Notes: generated from the sequence alone by a model not told the origin. DNA of 64,000 nucleotides from Jacaranda mimosifolia (GCA_018894105.1 CM032121.1:4816507-4880506), one strand, 5' to 3'. Shown: positions 23,643 through 37,275, numbered from the stretch's first letter. Made by a program: numbers and translations.

Positions 23643-24983
23643 TTAATTTGAATTAATCTAAGTTTTTGTCGACATTTGAGGACCGCCAATCTCAAAAGAG
23701 TCAATTCGATAACCTATTTTGAGTCATATAGGTAGGAACAGTACCATCAAACTATTCATTTATCCCTTAATAACCAACTTATTCAATCACAAAGTAATAA
23801 CCAAAAATTCAGATAGTATTTTGTAATTAAACTTTCGATAACTATTTTGTGACTGATTTATGGTCGATGAATTGTTTGAATGATTATTGATTTCCTACTA
23901 ATTCAAACACAAATTTATCAGAAATAGACTAATTTTTGCATTTTATTAGTCATTAATTGATTATTGATCAATCAAACTCTTATTTCCTTATAGTACTCAA
24001 AAAAAAATAAAAAATAGTATCGTTTAAAATGAGAAAATCTTTTTCTTAACATTCTCCACCATAAATCCAAAAGCCATTAATATTCAAGAGGTTTCTCCTA
24101 GTTGTTGATTTCAATCAATTCATGAAAACAACCATTGATCATATATATCAATTTCAACTTATTATCAATAAAACTATATGATATAATTGTCACATCTAAT
24201 TAAATAACTTAAGCTGAAAAAAAAATCCAATAATCATATCATGCTATATATTCTAATAAATAATTAAACATTCTCTATCAAGAAAGATAAGAAAAAAAGT
24301 AACATTGAAGCATCTAAGTTCAGTGTATATGTCCAACTGCTGTTTCCTCTTTTTTGTCTTTTCTGACACATCCAATTTTCTTACTTTAATTATTTAAATT
24401 CCCTTTTCTTTTAATAAATTTTCTCTATTCAAAGTTGGTTTCAAGGGTTTGAATATCGACACACAAGATCAAGAACAAAATTAAATTAGGGTTTAATCTC
24501 TGAAAATATGATTAATTAATTAATTAACCTTTCGACCGACCTTTTTGCAGATTAATATATACACGTGGTTGAAGCCCAGCCATAACCCTAGCTAGCCCCA
24601 CTATTTCCCAAGATTTTTTTTGTTTTTTTCTGGAGTATATCCTTTCTTTGTTTTTTATACTTTTTGCAATTAATTTAAATATTTAATTTTAGTATAAAAA
24701 TTAAAAAGACAAAATTGATATTTACAGGTATCTTTTGACTCTTATTTTAAATTTAAATAAATTTCCATATAAATAGAAGTTATTTTTTGGATTAAATGTT
24801 GGAATATGGCCATATATTGCAATTTAATATCACCCCATATATTATTGATATAATTTTTTTTTATTTTCTATTCCATTTCATGAATATATGATACCTGTAT
24901 TAAATATTTTTTATGAAAATAATTAATTAAAAGATAGTTACATTTAGCATATAATTTATTTGGATGAGTCACAATCTATTATA

Positions 24984-27359
24984 CTAGCATTATTCCAATG
25001 CTATACACAAATTCTTTAAAATGACTATATATTAATATAATTATTGAACTATAAATATAACTAAAATAATAATATAAAAGTAAAAATATCGCAAAAAACT
25101 CAAGAATTAGTAAAATTAAATTTAAAGTTTTAAAATTTAGTATTTAAAATTTTGCAAAATATAAATACATCTCATATACATTATGTCATTAAAAATAAAT
25201 TTTAAAATTATTCAGCGAGAATTTAGAAAAAATTTAAAACATCCAAAAATAAAAATCTATGAATATGATTATGTACTTTATTTAAAAAAAAGAAAAGAAA
25301 ATATTATGCAATCAAAAGCTAACAGATAGTTGCATTAGAAAATAAAAAATATATGAGAATGATATATGACACAAGATTGATGGCTTGAAAGTTGTTTGAA
25401 AATATTTAAAATTATACTACTTTAAGATTATTTTAGACTTAAAAGAGGATGAGTGTATATTAAGTTGAAACTTAAAATATAAAGAATTAAATAATATATT
25501 AGTTGCCAAGGATTAGAAAAATCTTATTTAATAAGTTTTTGACTAAAAATCAATTAAGTCAAGACAAAACTATGATATTGATAGTAAAAATTAAAATAAA
25601 TATATAGAATAATTACAAAGTTAAGATCAATATTAGTATATAAATTTATAGAAGCCTTTCAATTTGACTCATAGCTTAGTGATCAAGTTATTAAGTGAAG
25701 AAAAAAGTTTGATATTAGTAATGCAAAGTTAAAATCATAATAAATTGATAAAGTAATTATAAGCTCAAAATTAATTTTAAATAGGAATTAGTTATAGGAA
25801 ATGAGGATGAAATTAGAATGTAAAATAAAATATGAAAAAAATAAACTATTGTGTTCATTCTAATTTTTTTTTTTTTTTTGTATCAATGTAATTGGATCTT
25901 CATATTATGTTTCACAAATAGCAGAAAAAAAAAAGTGAATAATAAAAAGAAATTGTTAACTTTTCAAACAATCAAAATTTAAAAAATAATAATAAATAAA
26001 ATTATATATATTGATAGACTAAATAATGTCTAGAGTTATAAACTTAAAAAGTTAATAGGTGTTTATTATATTGAAATAATCACCTCATAATTTTTTTAAA
26101 TATATAAAAAATGATCAAGAATATATATATTGATGTAGTATATAAAAATTTTAAAAAGAGTTCGAATTATACATATTCATACATACATAATTACAAATAT
26201 ATAAATATAAAATTAAATTAAATGGCATACTTCGAAAATTATAAATATTCAAAAAGTGAAATAAATTTTAAAAATATTAAAATAAAAAAATAGATCTCAT
26301 CCTATAAAACTATAAACTTAGATGAGCAAAAAATAAGCGAATTGAAAAATAAATTACAAAAATTAACAATAAATTAATAACTTGATTCAAAAAATGAGTA
26401 AAAGGATGCTAAATGTATAATAATTTAAATAAAATAAAAAATTAAATGATAAAATTTATCAATAATTAAGGAGAAAATTGTAAATAATAAAAATTATATT
26501 AAATTAAAAATATTAAATGCAATTAAATAAATCTAATAATAAATGAATTTATAACATAACCTAAGTAGTAAACAAAAAAATTATAGAAATTTACAAATTT
26601 AATAATAATAAAAGCTAAATGTAGACTTTATTTAGGTTGAAAAGAAAATTATAGTATTAAAATCAAAAAAGTCTCTTCCATCAGGTAGTATACCTAAAAT
26701 AAACCCCCCAAAAAAAGAGAAAACAAAATCAAAAAGGTGAACAATAAAATCAAATAAACAATAAACACTTTGTATAATGAACTAAAGATGCACACAAAGA
26801 GATAGAAGAAAACAAAAATGGCAGAAAATAAAGAGGATACAAAGAATAGAGTGGAAAAAAAAATGCTAGAACCTGAGAATATAATGAAATGATTTTTGAA
26901 AGACTTTATATATAGTGGTATAGATATAAATTAGTTATTAAAGATAAGAGAAAATCATGAAAAACTTATCAAACTATAGAATTCAAATGATCAAGAAATC
27001 TTCCACATATTGAAAGTAGAGATGGAAAAGATTTTGTAGATAAAATGCAATTATTTTTTTATATTAGAGATAATAAAGAATATTATTCTAATCAAGAAAA
27101 TGATTTCAAAAAATCAGATATATAATAGTATAGATAATAGTATAGATAGATAGATATATTTTAAATTTCGAATAAAAGAAAATTAGAGACAATATACAAT
27201 CATAACAGTTAGATATAATAATCAACAAATAAAAAAAAATTAGATGAATTAAAATGCTCAAAATTTTAAGAATTTGCCATTTGGCCAAAATTGCACAATT
27301 ATAATCAAAATTACATAATAATAAGTTTCACACCGTTGTGCTTTATATAATAGTATAGA
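24984..27359 (-). mobile_element. Non-autonomous Helitron, 2,376 bp, only in copy A
   Basis: Read on the minus strand it begins A|TCTATACTATTATATAAAG at 27359 and ends with hairpin AGCATT-GGAAT-AATGCT overlapping CTAG|T at 24984. These are the Helitron hallmarks: 5' TC, 3' hairpin plus CTRR, insertion between A and T without target duplication. Copy B has the exact empty site, CTATTATA|TATGAT, at 39889|39890. The interior is extremely AT-rich and has no Rep/helicase frame. Confidence 0.93.
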
Positions 27360-27899
27360 TATGATGTTCGACAATATTTACAAGATTAATTAGTATTATT
27401 TACTCAACAACTTTTGTCTTTTGAGCAGTTATGTCGTATGATAAAACCGCTGAAAAATCTGTTATTGATTGATGCTGAAATTTAAAAAGACATTTAATTA
27501 AAAAAAATCATGTCTACAATTTTGTGAATATTCAAGATGTTGCCATGCAACTATTCAAATTGAATTTCTATACTTTGTTGCCGACACATATATAGCGAGC
27601 AATGCTCAACACTGCGGACTTTAATCTGGTTTGATGACTTTAACATTGCAAAGAGAGTATACTCCCAAGTACGCATGGAAATAGGTTAAATTAGGCTAGG
27701 TTTTGACTTAAATAGGCTAGGTCTGTTAAATAAACGACAAGTCTAGCCCTAGTTTATTATCTAGATATATAGGCTTTTTGTTAAGGTTAGACCTAGCATT
27801 TGTAATAAATTCTAAAGTTTTAGTTCAGTCTGAAAGCCTATTTATATTAGACAAATTTTATTAACAAATATTATGGTATGGTAAACTTTGTTTTGTGGT

Positions 27900-28361
27900 A
27901 ATGTTTGGTTATATTTTCTGTTTGATTGTGGTGTATTTTAGGCGAATGGATATTGAAAGTAGGATTGAGAAAAATGAAAATTGTGTTGGGGAATGTAATG
28001 AATTTTTGGTTATATTTTTTAGAATAGTTAAAAATTTATTTTGGAAGGTTTTAATATATTTGTTTATGTTTTGGGGGAAAACATTTTTTACTGTAACAGT
28101 TAAATCAATGTTTTTTTGTGAGTTTTGGGGTAAAAATAGAATTGAATAAATTTTTAATTAGAATAATAATAATAAAATATATGATTATATATAATATATA
28201 TGTATGTATATATATATTGAAAAATGGGGAAGTTTTGGGGACAGCGAAGGATAGAAGAAGGTATTTAAAAAAAATCTATTTTAATATTTTGAAGAAAAAA
28301 TAAATATGTTTGATTATGTTTCCTAGAACAAAATTGTTTTGAGAAAATATAACCAAACACT
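27900..28361. mobile_element. MITE-like TIR element in copy A, ~460 bp
   Basis: A perfect 18-bp inverted repeat TGTTTGGTTATATTTTCT (27902-27919) and AGAAAATATAACCAAACA (28342-28359) bounds it. The target repeat is unresolved. The same element occurs in copy B, so it predates the duplication. The open frame across 27895-28149 lies inside it and is not considered a gene. Confidence 0.7.
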
Positions 28362-28395
28362 CTCAATGTTTTACTAGTGGGGCACACATAACCAG

Positions 28396-28432
28396 TGTGG
28401 GTGTGGGTGTGGGTGTGGGTGTGTGTGTGTGG
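28396..28432. repeat. (GTGGGT)n minisatellite
   Basis: About five GTGGGT units plus GT dinucleotides. Copy B has only one or two units at 40902-40920, showing length change after duplication. Confidence 0.9.
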
Positions 28433-28655
28433 TGAGAAGACAACCTTATCATTTAGGACACTGTATAATTAAATACTATCTTATTGATATCATAGAGTTT
28501 TAGTTTGCTTTTAATTATTTTGTTAATTTGCTATGGTTTATATCTTAGTTTATATTGGATTTTATTAATTTTTGTTATTTCATTTAGTTAGCATTTTTCC
28601 GGTATTTATCGTTTTGGCTAATACTGGTATTTAAACTTTCAATTGATAGATTTTA

Positions 28656-29218
28656 AATTTTTTAAAAGACTTAAGCAAGTTTTTATAATAAATTATGTGT
28701 AAATTTTAAAATATTTGTTTACTTATTTACTTGATAATATCTTTTTATTGATTTATGTATTGTTTAATTGAATCAATATAAATTTAAAAAACAATGACAT
28801 TAATTTTAAAAAGTTAAAAGAGACAATTTAATCAAGACAAAAGATCCAAAAATTAAAGAGACTGGTGAGTAAAACTTGGAAAAGTATGACATTTTTAAAA
28901 ATGAGACACTTTGTGATTTTAATATTTTTATGATGCCGATAGATACTAGAAAATAAAAGGAAAAAAAGTCCTAAAAATTAATATATTATGTGGTTTAATT
29001 AAAATAATTTGAGTGCATTTATGAAGTTATAATGAGAACTTCTTACTTCTATTCTAATTTATTAATAATTAAAAATAGATAAAAATAAAAAATAAAAATA
29101 CCAAAAAGTTTCTAAAAATTTAAAACAAATGTTCAAAATAATTATTTTAAAAATTAGGTTGACCCGAACCTGACCTAATACGAATCAGGTTAGGTTAGGG
29201 TTGAACACTTTGGGGTTG
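28656..29218. other. AT-rich spacer between copy A and the copia element
   Basis: No gene recognised. The stretch 29150-29215 (AGGTTGACCCGAACCTGACC and following) looks like the end of an old TIR element, but its partner end was not found. Confidence 0.5.
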
Positions 29219-29223
29219 TCATC

Positions 29224-29774
29224 TGTTGTGATAATCAAGAGATTTCATGCAACTTTTATCAAAATTAGTATATTTAAGATATCCAAATAATCATAAAATG
29301 TTCAGAAAATAATATAAATTCGAAAATATAAATGGTTGGCCTGTAGGAGTCATGTCGCCTGACGTTGTCCTAAGATCGTGATGACCTCCCCTTCGTGTAG
29401 GTACTCGCGGCTCACCACCACCCCAAGATAAAATCTAAAAGGTCACAACCGGCGTCTTTTATTGTGAGCACAATCGAAGGAAGACAAGTGAACAAGACCT
29501 TATCTTGTTGCCCAAAATATATATCAAATTAGAAGAGTATTGAGAGCAAGAGAGTACAAGAAGATGAAAGAATGATGTGTGTCTTTACCTAGACTCTAGG
29601 ACACCTATTTATAGTGCTTAAGATGAATCATGCAATTTATGAGAATAATAACATTTTGGGTGTTACAAAATTAAGTGGGGATGTTACAAAATCAATAGGT
29701 AGGTTACACTTTTAAATGAGAAAAAACTGAAAATTTGTTTGAATTTTGAAGTTTTGAAACTTCAATTCATAACA
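29224..29774 (-). repeat. 3' LTR of the copia element, 551 bp
   Basis: Bounded by TGTTGTGA on the plus-strand left and ATAACA on the right (minus: TGTTAT...CAACA). It contains a minus-strand TATA box CTATAAATAG (about 29606-29616) followed by a CT-rich leader-like stretch, as expected for U3-R. Confidence 0.85.
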
Positions 29775-30319
29775 ATAACCCCACAAGTTTTAAAACTTCA
29801 AAAATCACATATAAGAAAATATAATAGGGAACTTAATAGCATGCAATAGGTGTAGGAGCCTTCCAAGCTTTGAGCCCACACTTAGGGTTGACTATTTCCA
29901 TTTGAGGGAGCCATAATGGACTACACCTTAAATTAGGTCCCTTTGCCAAACTTCAATGAGTCACACACATGATATTGACATCGGTCTTTGTTCAAAGCGG
30001 GTTAGCGCTATTAATGGCCATGCGCTTGTATCTTGATTCTCATGAAAGTCTCTAAGGTCAACCCAAACCCATAGCCATGGCCTTATGCCAACTCTCATTT
30101 AGATGAAACCTCCAAGGATACATTTGATTCCCTGCGGAATTCTCGCCTTGGTCTCATTAAGGGTCAATGCCCAACCTAATATCACACTATAAAGCACTAT
30201 CACCATAGGGATGGGAAGGAGACGTTCTCCTTATTAAGTAGTGCTAAATTAGTCACGCATTGCAGGTTGTTCCTACCCATTGAACCTTCTTCATAGGGTC
30301 TCCATTAACAAAGGTTGGG

Positions 30320-33300
30320 TTACCCCCGGAGGTGACTCCCTTGTGGGCTTATGCCCATCCCCCTCGATGATTCATATACACCCTTTTTGGGTAGACCTTT
30401 GGTCAAATTATCTGCTAAGTTCTTCTCAAACTTCACAAAGTTAAGAGATATAATGTTTCTCTTTGGTGAGGACTTTACACTTTTATATATTGATTGTAAG
30501 TGTCTACTCATCTTCTTATTAAAATATGTTTGCTTCATAAGGTCTATCACAGCTTTGCAATCACAGTATATAGAAATGGCTGGTAAAGGTTTATTAACTA
30601 GAGGAATATCAAGTAGAAGATCGCTTAGCCATTCAGCAGTAGTACAAGTTGTATCTAAAGCAATTAACTCAGCTTCCATAGTACTTCTTGATATAATTGT
30701 TTGCTTTTCAGAACCCCAAGTTATTGCTACTCCTCCTAACATAAAAACAAATCCACTAGTAGACCTAACTTTGGAGCTATCAGTGATCTAATTTGCGTCA
30801 CTATATCCTTCAATTACACTTGGAAAACTTTTGTAACATAAAGAATAATTTAGGGTTCCTCTAAGGTACTTAAGAATTCTTTCTAAAGCATTCCAATGAT
30901 CTTTGCTTGGATTATGTGTATATCTACTAAGTCTCCCAACTACATAAGAAAAATCAAGCCTAGTCATATTAGAGAAATACAGTAATGACCCAATAATCTG
31001 AGAATATTTTAATTGAGATATAGGTTCACCCAAATTTTTATTCAAATGTACATTCGGATCAAAAGGGGTAGAAATTGTCTTACAATCATAATAGTTAAAC
31101 ATCCTCAAGAACCTTTCAATAGCACTAGATTGATCTAATAAAATTCCTTGTCCAGTTTTCTTAACCTTCATGCCCAAGATTACATGAGCTTCTCCCAAGT
31201 CTCTCATTTCAAATTTATTAGATAAATAACCTTTCACTTCTTTAATAATGTCCAAATGAGACCCAAAAATTAATATGTCATCCACATATAAGCATAGAAT
31301 CACATGTTTACCATTTTCTTCTTCACAATATACACATCTATCATGTTCATTTGATTTAAATCCATAACCTAATATGACCTCATTAAACTTTTCGTGCCAT
31401 TGTTTGGGAGCTTGTTTCAAACCATATAAAAATTTCACTAACTTGCACACCTTGTGTTCTTGCCCTTTAATCCTAAATCCTTCAGGTTGTTCCATATAAA
31501 TTTATTCATCTAAGTCTCCATTTAAAAATGCAGTCTTAACATCCATTTGATGGATTACTAAGTTATGTATAGCTGCTAATGCTAATAAAGTCCTAATAGT
31601 GTTGATCCCAGCCACTGGAGAATAGGTATCAAAATAATCTATGCCTTCTTATTGCGTAAATCCTTTTGCTACTAACCTTGCTTTATATTTATCTATTAAC
31701 CCATCAACTTTTATTTTTTTCTTAAAAATTCACTTGCATCCTATTGGTTTACTACCATAGGGTAAATCATATAAGACCCAGGTATTATTTTGAATAATAG
31801 AATTATACTCATCATTAATAGCTTCTTTCTAGAAAGGTGCATCTATAGAAGATATTGCTTCATCATAAGTTTGGGGATCTCCTTCAATTAAAAATGTCAT
31901 AAATTCATCACCAAAAGTTTTCTTGATCCTAGCTCTTTTGCTTCTTCTTAATTCTATAGGATTTTCTGGCTCTTTTTCTAAGCATGTATTATTGGAAGAT
32001 TCACCTCTAAAAGATTCAATTTTTGATGTACTCAACTCACTTGGAATTCTAGTTTTGAATGGAAAAATGTCCTCAAAGTATGTTGCATCTCTAGCCTCAA
32101 TAATTGTATTATTAGAAATTCCACTAATCTCATAATTAATTATTAAAAATCTATTTACACTACTATTTTGAGCATATCCAATGAAAATGGCATCTACAGT
32201 CTTATGACTTATTTTATTTCTCTTAATTTCTGGTATAGCTACTTTAGCCAAACACCCCCACACTTTAAGAAAATTAAGTCCAGGAGCCCTCATTTTCCAC
32301 AACTCATAAGGGTTTTTATCACTATCTTTAACAACTACATGATTAAGTATAAAACATGAAGATAAAATAGCTTCTCCCCACAAGTTCTCATGAGCTCCAG
32401 AGTTTAACAATATTGCATTAACCATATCCGTTAAAGTTCTATTTTTCTTTTTGGCCACACCATTTGACTGAGGTGAGTAAGGAGGTGTGAACTCATGTAT
32501 AATACCGTTATCTTCACAAAACTTTGTTAATTCCCCATATGAGTATTCTCCTCCTCTATCAGACCTAAGTATCTTGATCTTTTTCTCTATTTGGTTTTCA
32601 ACCTTAGATTTGTAACTCTTAAAGTTGTCAAAAACTTCATCCTTAGACTTGATAAGATAAACATAACAATACTTAGAGAAATCATCTATGAAAGTCACAA
32701 AATACTTGTTTCCTAGTTGGGGACCTATTTGAATCGCATACATCACTGTGAATAAGTTCTAGGATACTTGAATTTCTATGGACCGATTGATAGGGTCTTC
32801 TTGTTTGTTTTGCTTGTACACATATTTCACACTTATGGTCCATATTTACTTTGGATTTTGGTATTAGACTTTTGTCCATAAGCTTTTTAACTTTTCTATT
32901 ACTTACATGTCCTAACCTTTCATGCGACAAAATACTGGACTTAATGTTAAGAACCAAATTGTGACTATCATTAACATTATTGAGAACATTTAACTTAAAC
33001 AATCCATCACTTATAAATCCTTTCCCAATAAAAATACTATTTTTGGTTATTACAACTTTATTTGACTCCATAACTAACTTGTAACCACTTTGTACTAGAC
33101 AAGACCCACTAACTAAATTTCTTCTAACTTCAGGTACATGCCGCACTCCATCAAGAGTTAATGTCTTTCTAGAAGTCATCTTTAGATCAACAGTTCCAAT
33201 TCCATGTATTCGTGCAGCCATATTATTCCCTGGTGCCACGTTTCCTCCACTTGAGTTCTGATAGGATTTGAACATTGATTTGTCAAAACAAACATGTATA

Positions 33301-34290
33301 TTAGCTCCCGACTCTAACCACCAATCATTGTTTTGATATGTAAAGTTCACTATAGGAGCATATTCTAACCTGATAGATGGTTCTCCCTCAACATCACTTG
33401 ATCTTGTTGACTCTTAAAATTAAGCCTAGGAATATACTTCCCAGTTTTCCTGTAATAACAATCCTTAGCCAAATGGTTGGTTCTTCCACAAACAAAACAA
33501 GGTCTTTCTCCCTTCTCTTTGCCTTTATCATTCCTAGAGTTTTGATTCTTTGGTTGGATATTATTATTATGATGGTGTTGTCCTTTCCTCCAACTCCTTT
33601 TGTTGTTCTTAAACTTGTTACCTCTAGGCTTGAACTTATTTTGATTGGAGTTTCTTTTATCCTCTACTAAATTGACCTTTGCCTTCATTTCTTCTTGTTT
33701 AACATTCATCCTATATTGTTCTTCTATCCTCAATGATTTAAAGGCTTGAGTTAAGGTTAAAGTCCCTTGTTGATGCCTTAGTCCTCTAGCAAAACTAGAC
33801 CAAGATGGTGGGAGTTTATCAATTAGACATGATACCTTATAATCTTCACTAAATTTTGACCCACTATTCTCTAAAGGCCTTAGTAAATCTTGGAATTCAT
33901 GAATTTGTGAAAGTTATAATCTTATAATCTTGGAATTCATTAATTGATTTCCCATCAACCATATTATATTTTGTGAAAGTTGAGGCATTAAATCTTTGTA
34001 GTCCCGCATCATCAATTCCATATTCAGCTTCTAAGGTATCCCAAAGTTCCTTGGCTCTAGTTGTAGTGTGATGGACATCATAAAACCTTTCCGACATGGC
34101 ACTAAGGATACGATTACGACAATGGTAATCTATTTGTTCAGGGGTTTGCCAAGAATTTGACTCAATACTTTCATCTATAGCAGAAATAAACCCAAGAACT
34201 GTCAACCAATATCTCATTTGGTTTTGCCACCTTTTAAATTTTAGTCCATTAAATTTCTCAGGCTTAACACTGTTAGCTTTGTCAAAAGAT
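30320..34290 (-). pseudogene. Inactive copia gag-pol
   Basis: Gag lies at about 33735-34290, with frame damage near 33900 caused by a ~40-bp local duplication. A CX2CX4HX4C zinc knuckle (CFVCGRTNHLAKDC) sits near 33500. The protease site reads LESGA where LDSGA is expected, so the catalytic Asp is changed to Glu. Next come the GAG-pre-integrase and integrase core (31829-33200), the reverse transcriptase with the YVDD box (~31280), and RNase H (30320-30742). In-frame stops occur at 30788-30790, 31502-31504, 31649-31651, 31730-31732 and 31829-31831. Three of them replace conserved Trp codons, a pattern expected when methylated cytosines decay to thymine. The element cannot make a full polyprotein. 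Confidence 0.95.
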
Positions 34291-34494
34291 GCCTTTTTTT
34301 TTTTTTTTTCAAAATAACAACTAAGAATTGATAAAGACAAAGATGAACAAAAGCTAACTGTAGGACAGTAAAATAAATATTCACAGTTTAATAAAATTAT
34401 CAGATTATCTAAAGAAATGAAATAATAGACAAATAAAAGTACACAAAACACATACATATGCCTTTTCCAATTAGAGTAATGAGAGCCTTATTTG

Positions 34495-35235
34495 CTACCA
34501 ACTGGGTTGATGTAAATATTCAGGGATTGTATTTAAACATATAGTTATATATTACTGAAATTGGAAAGTAATAACTGTAGCAATTAAACAAAATTTGTAA
34601 TTCAAATAAAAACATAACTCTAACAAATATAACAACATATAAAACTAACATAAAATGTAATCCAAATTTCAACTAATACATAAATCATTATTTCTGTTAA
34701 ATCAAATTATTATACCAAAAATAATAAATTATTATTTGAGTTTAACCAACACGTAAATCAAATTTCAACTAAAACAAGATTAAGTTTTAACTAATTGAGA
34801 CAAATTATATAAAATATAATTCATAAAACTAAAACATAAATCAAATTTTAACTAAAAAATAAATAAATTTTAACTAATTGAGACAAATTATATAATACAT
34901 ATTTCATATAACTAAAACATAAAGCAAACTTTAATTAATGGAGATAATTAACCAAAACATAATGAACATAACTAAAACATAATTAAATTTTAGCATAATT
35001 AAAAAACTTACCTCAATCAAGCGAAATAATATACAAGTATACACCAAACAATCATTTTATTTATTTATTTATTTTACTAATTTTATTATAAAAAAATAAA
35101 AAATAAAAAAATAGTTACTGTTCATTACTGTTGAAAGTTGCAGTCTGTGATTGCAACTTACTATAAAAATGTAAAAGTTGTGAATAGTACCATATTTTTG
35201 TAATTTTTTTTTTTACTATTTTTTTTAAAAAATCC
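34495..35235. other. Foreign AT-rich stretch in place of most of the 5' LTR
   Basis: Between the primer-binding-site area (degenerate TTGGTAGCA on the minus strand at about 34487-34495) and the LTR tip, this ~740 bp shows no match to the 3' LTR. It carries repeated ACTAAAACATAAATCAAATTT-like motifs and poly-A/T. Its origin is unknown. Confidence 0.6.
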
Positions 35236-35325
35236 TACAAAATCAATAGGTAGGTTACATTTTTAAATGAGAAAAAACTGAAATTTTGTTTGAATTTTGA
35301 AATTTTGAAACTTCAATTCACAACA
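35236..35325 (-). repeat. Remaining 90-bp tip of the 5' LTR
   Basis: Aligns without gaps to 29685-29774 with about four differences. Its outer end is at the right target repeat. The other ~460 bp expected for the LTR are absent. Confidence 0.85.
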
Positions 35326-36013
35326 TCATCAAGTTGAATTGAGTTTGAATTAAGAAAATTAATATTATACCCCTACTTTAACTCAACTCGACCCACCCAA
35401 ATTGCCACCCCTTTATAATATGAGGTGTTCAATGTATATACAGCAAAAGCGTAATGCTGACTTCAAATGTAATGAGACAATTCAAAGTCTTATTTAGATA
35501 CTATTCAAGTGGGGCAGTATCTTGTGAAACCTACTGTTGTTAATAAATATATTTATTACATGGTGTGCTAGTTTATAGAATTCATTGTTCGAGTTTGTAT
35601 GTTGAAAATAAGTTTTAATTTTTTTTAATTTATTTTATTTTTAATAAATTATTATTTTATTATGTGTTTTAACATGATAACTAATATGACTATTTACTTT
35701 GGTTCATTTTATATTTATGGTATCAACATTATTTTATTTAATAGAATTTTGGCTACTTTATCAGATCATCATTGGGTCTAGTTATAATTTGATTTATGGT
35801 ATTTTTACAATGTTTTTAGTGCCCCTGCCATTAATCCTTTCTAACGATCAAATTTTAAACTTAGATCAAGGGACCATAATCCTTAATTTCTTTGGTAATT
35901 TGAGTTTGCGAGTTTTAGAGATTTTCCTTTTATTCTCCTGCAAGAATTAATTTGTACTTTTGGCAATGTGACTATAGTACAATTTCTAGTCTCCTCGTGG
36001 TAGTACACATGAG

Positions 36014-36529
36014 CACTGCTTAAAAAATCGAACCGAACTGGCCGATCGGACCAGCGAACCGGTGAACCGTTCGCAGTTCAATTGAACCAGACCAATTTTT
36101 TCATTTAAGTTTTAATAAAATTAATTTTTTTTTAATTTTTTTGGTCTAAATACAAAGTTTGAATGTTAAGTTACACTTCACAAGCTATCTAAAAGTCAAA
36201 AAAAATCTTAGTTTAGAGTTTAGAATTAACTTATACACTCTCAACTTTAAACTTTAAACTTGATATATTTAAATTATTGTGATCATTTATAATATGAATT
36301 GTGAAATTTGGATTGTAATGTTAGACATTATCATTTAAGCTCTTTATGCTTTATATTTTGGTATTTTATTAATTTTTAAATAATATATATAATATAAATA
36401 TATATATTTCGTAATTATGACGTCACGATTCAATTGCGGTTCAATTAAGGTACAACCAACATTTGAACTAGTGAACCGTGAACCGGTAAATTTTTTAGTT
36501 CAATGAACGGTTCGATTTTTCAAACACTG
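36014..36529. mobile_element. hAT-like element, 516 bp, only in copy B
   Basis: The left end CACTGCTTAAAAAATCGAAC and the inverted right end CAGTGTTTGAAAAATCGAAC match. The 8-bp flanks are CACATGAG (36006-36013) and CACATGAA (36530-36537). Copy A has the empty site at about 21822 (TACATGAAATG). AACCGGTGAACCG-type motifs occur near both ends. No transposase is present. Confidence 0.9.
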
Positions 36530-37275
36530 CACATGAAATGAGATACCACCAAAAGCTAATTGGATTTATTCCAAAGTCATGACCAAACGTTAGTACCCAT
36601 ATATACGTAAAGAGGCAAGTGTCATAACTTTCCAGTGATTCAACTTCAATTTTCTCAATATTTTATGCAATTTAATTTATTATCTTATGCACTATAATTA
36701 TTATTTGAGTGATTATTTTAATTTATATTTATATTTTAATAAAAATTACATAATTACCCACAATAATGACGCAGAAATGTAATTTAACAGTTCAAATCTC
36801 ATTTACGTACTACTTATATAGGACAATATCTAGGCGTGACATAAGTACTACATTAATAAACGTATATATAGTATATATACGTACGAGGTTGTGCTAGCTA
36901 GTAGAGTTTCTGGTTCTAGTTTGTGGACATATGATGAGGACAGCTGTACTGTAGATTCAACCTTTTAGGTAAGAGTTATTTTTGTTTTTTTCATAAGACT
37001 TTTAAGTAAGAGTTAGATTGAAGTACTTTTATTCATTTTATGGTATAGAGTAGGAGTTGTATTTGACTACGTATTTTTTCATGCGTACGAGGATCAAATA
37101 CACTATAATTTACTTTTGTAAGAGAGATTAATATTTAATCATTAATCCCAAGTGGGAATAACTATTGCTTTGTGATTGAACACTTCTTTCAATTTAGTGG
37201 AAATAAGCTCTTATTGGTTTATTCAATCTTATTAATTTCTCTTAATTTTGCCAAATAAGAAGGGGAATTTAAACA

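Larger units (their letters stand above)
21284..28655. repeat. Segmental duplication, copy A
   Basis: From TATGAGGCGTTCATTGTATA to TTTCAATTGATAGATTTT this segment matches copy B (35419-41136) in the same order and orientation, with scattered substitutions and small indels. About 5 kb is shared. Copy A alone has a Tourist-like MITE (23276-23642) and a Helitron (24984-27359). Neither copy shows a conserved open frame. A GTGGGT minisatellite differs in length between them. Confidence 0.95.
29224..35325 (-). mobile_element. Degenerate Ty1/copia LTR retrotransposon, 6.1 kb
   Basis: It lies between the two copies of the segmental duplication. Its outer ends are TGTTGTGA and the inverted TCATAACA/TCACAACA. 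A perfect 5-bp target repeat TCATC flanks it (29219-29223 and 35326-35330). On the minus strand the order is gag, protease, integrase, reverse transcriptase, RNase H, which defines copia. The 3' LTR is whole; the 5' LTR is mostly replaced. Stop codons and frame breaks in gag-pol make it inactive. A purine-rich tract (minus strand TTGTGGGGTTAT) abuts the 3' LTR. Confidence 0.95.

Noticed and set aside
27895..28303. Plus-strand open frames in copy A
   Set aside because: They lie inside a MITE-like TIR element and are not preserved in copy B.
32168..33670. Plus-strand frames within the copia element
   Set aside because: Antisense of gag-pol; all recognised domains are on the minus strand.
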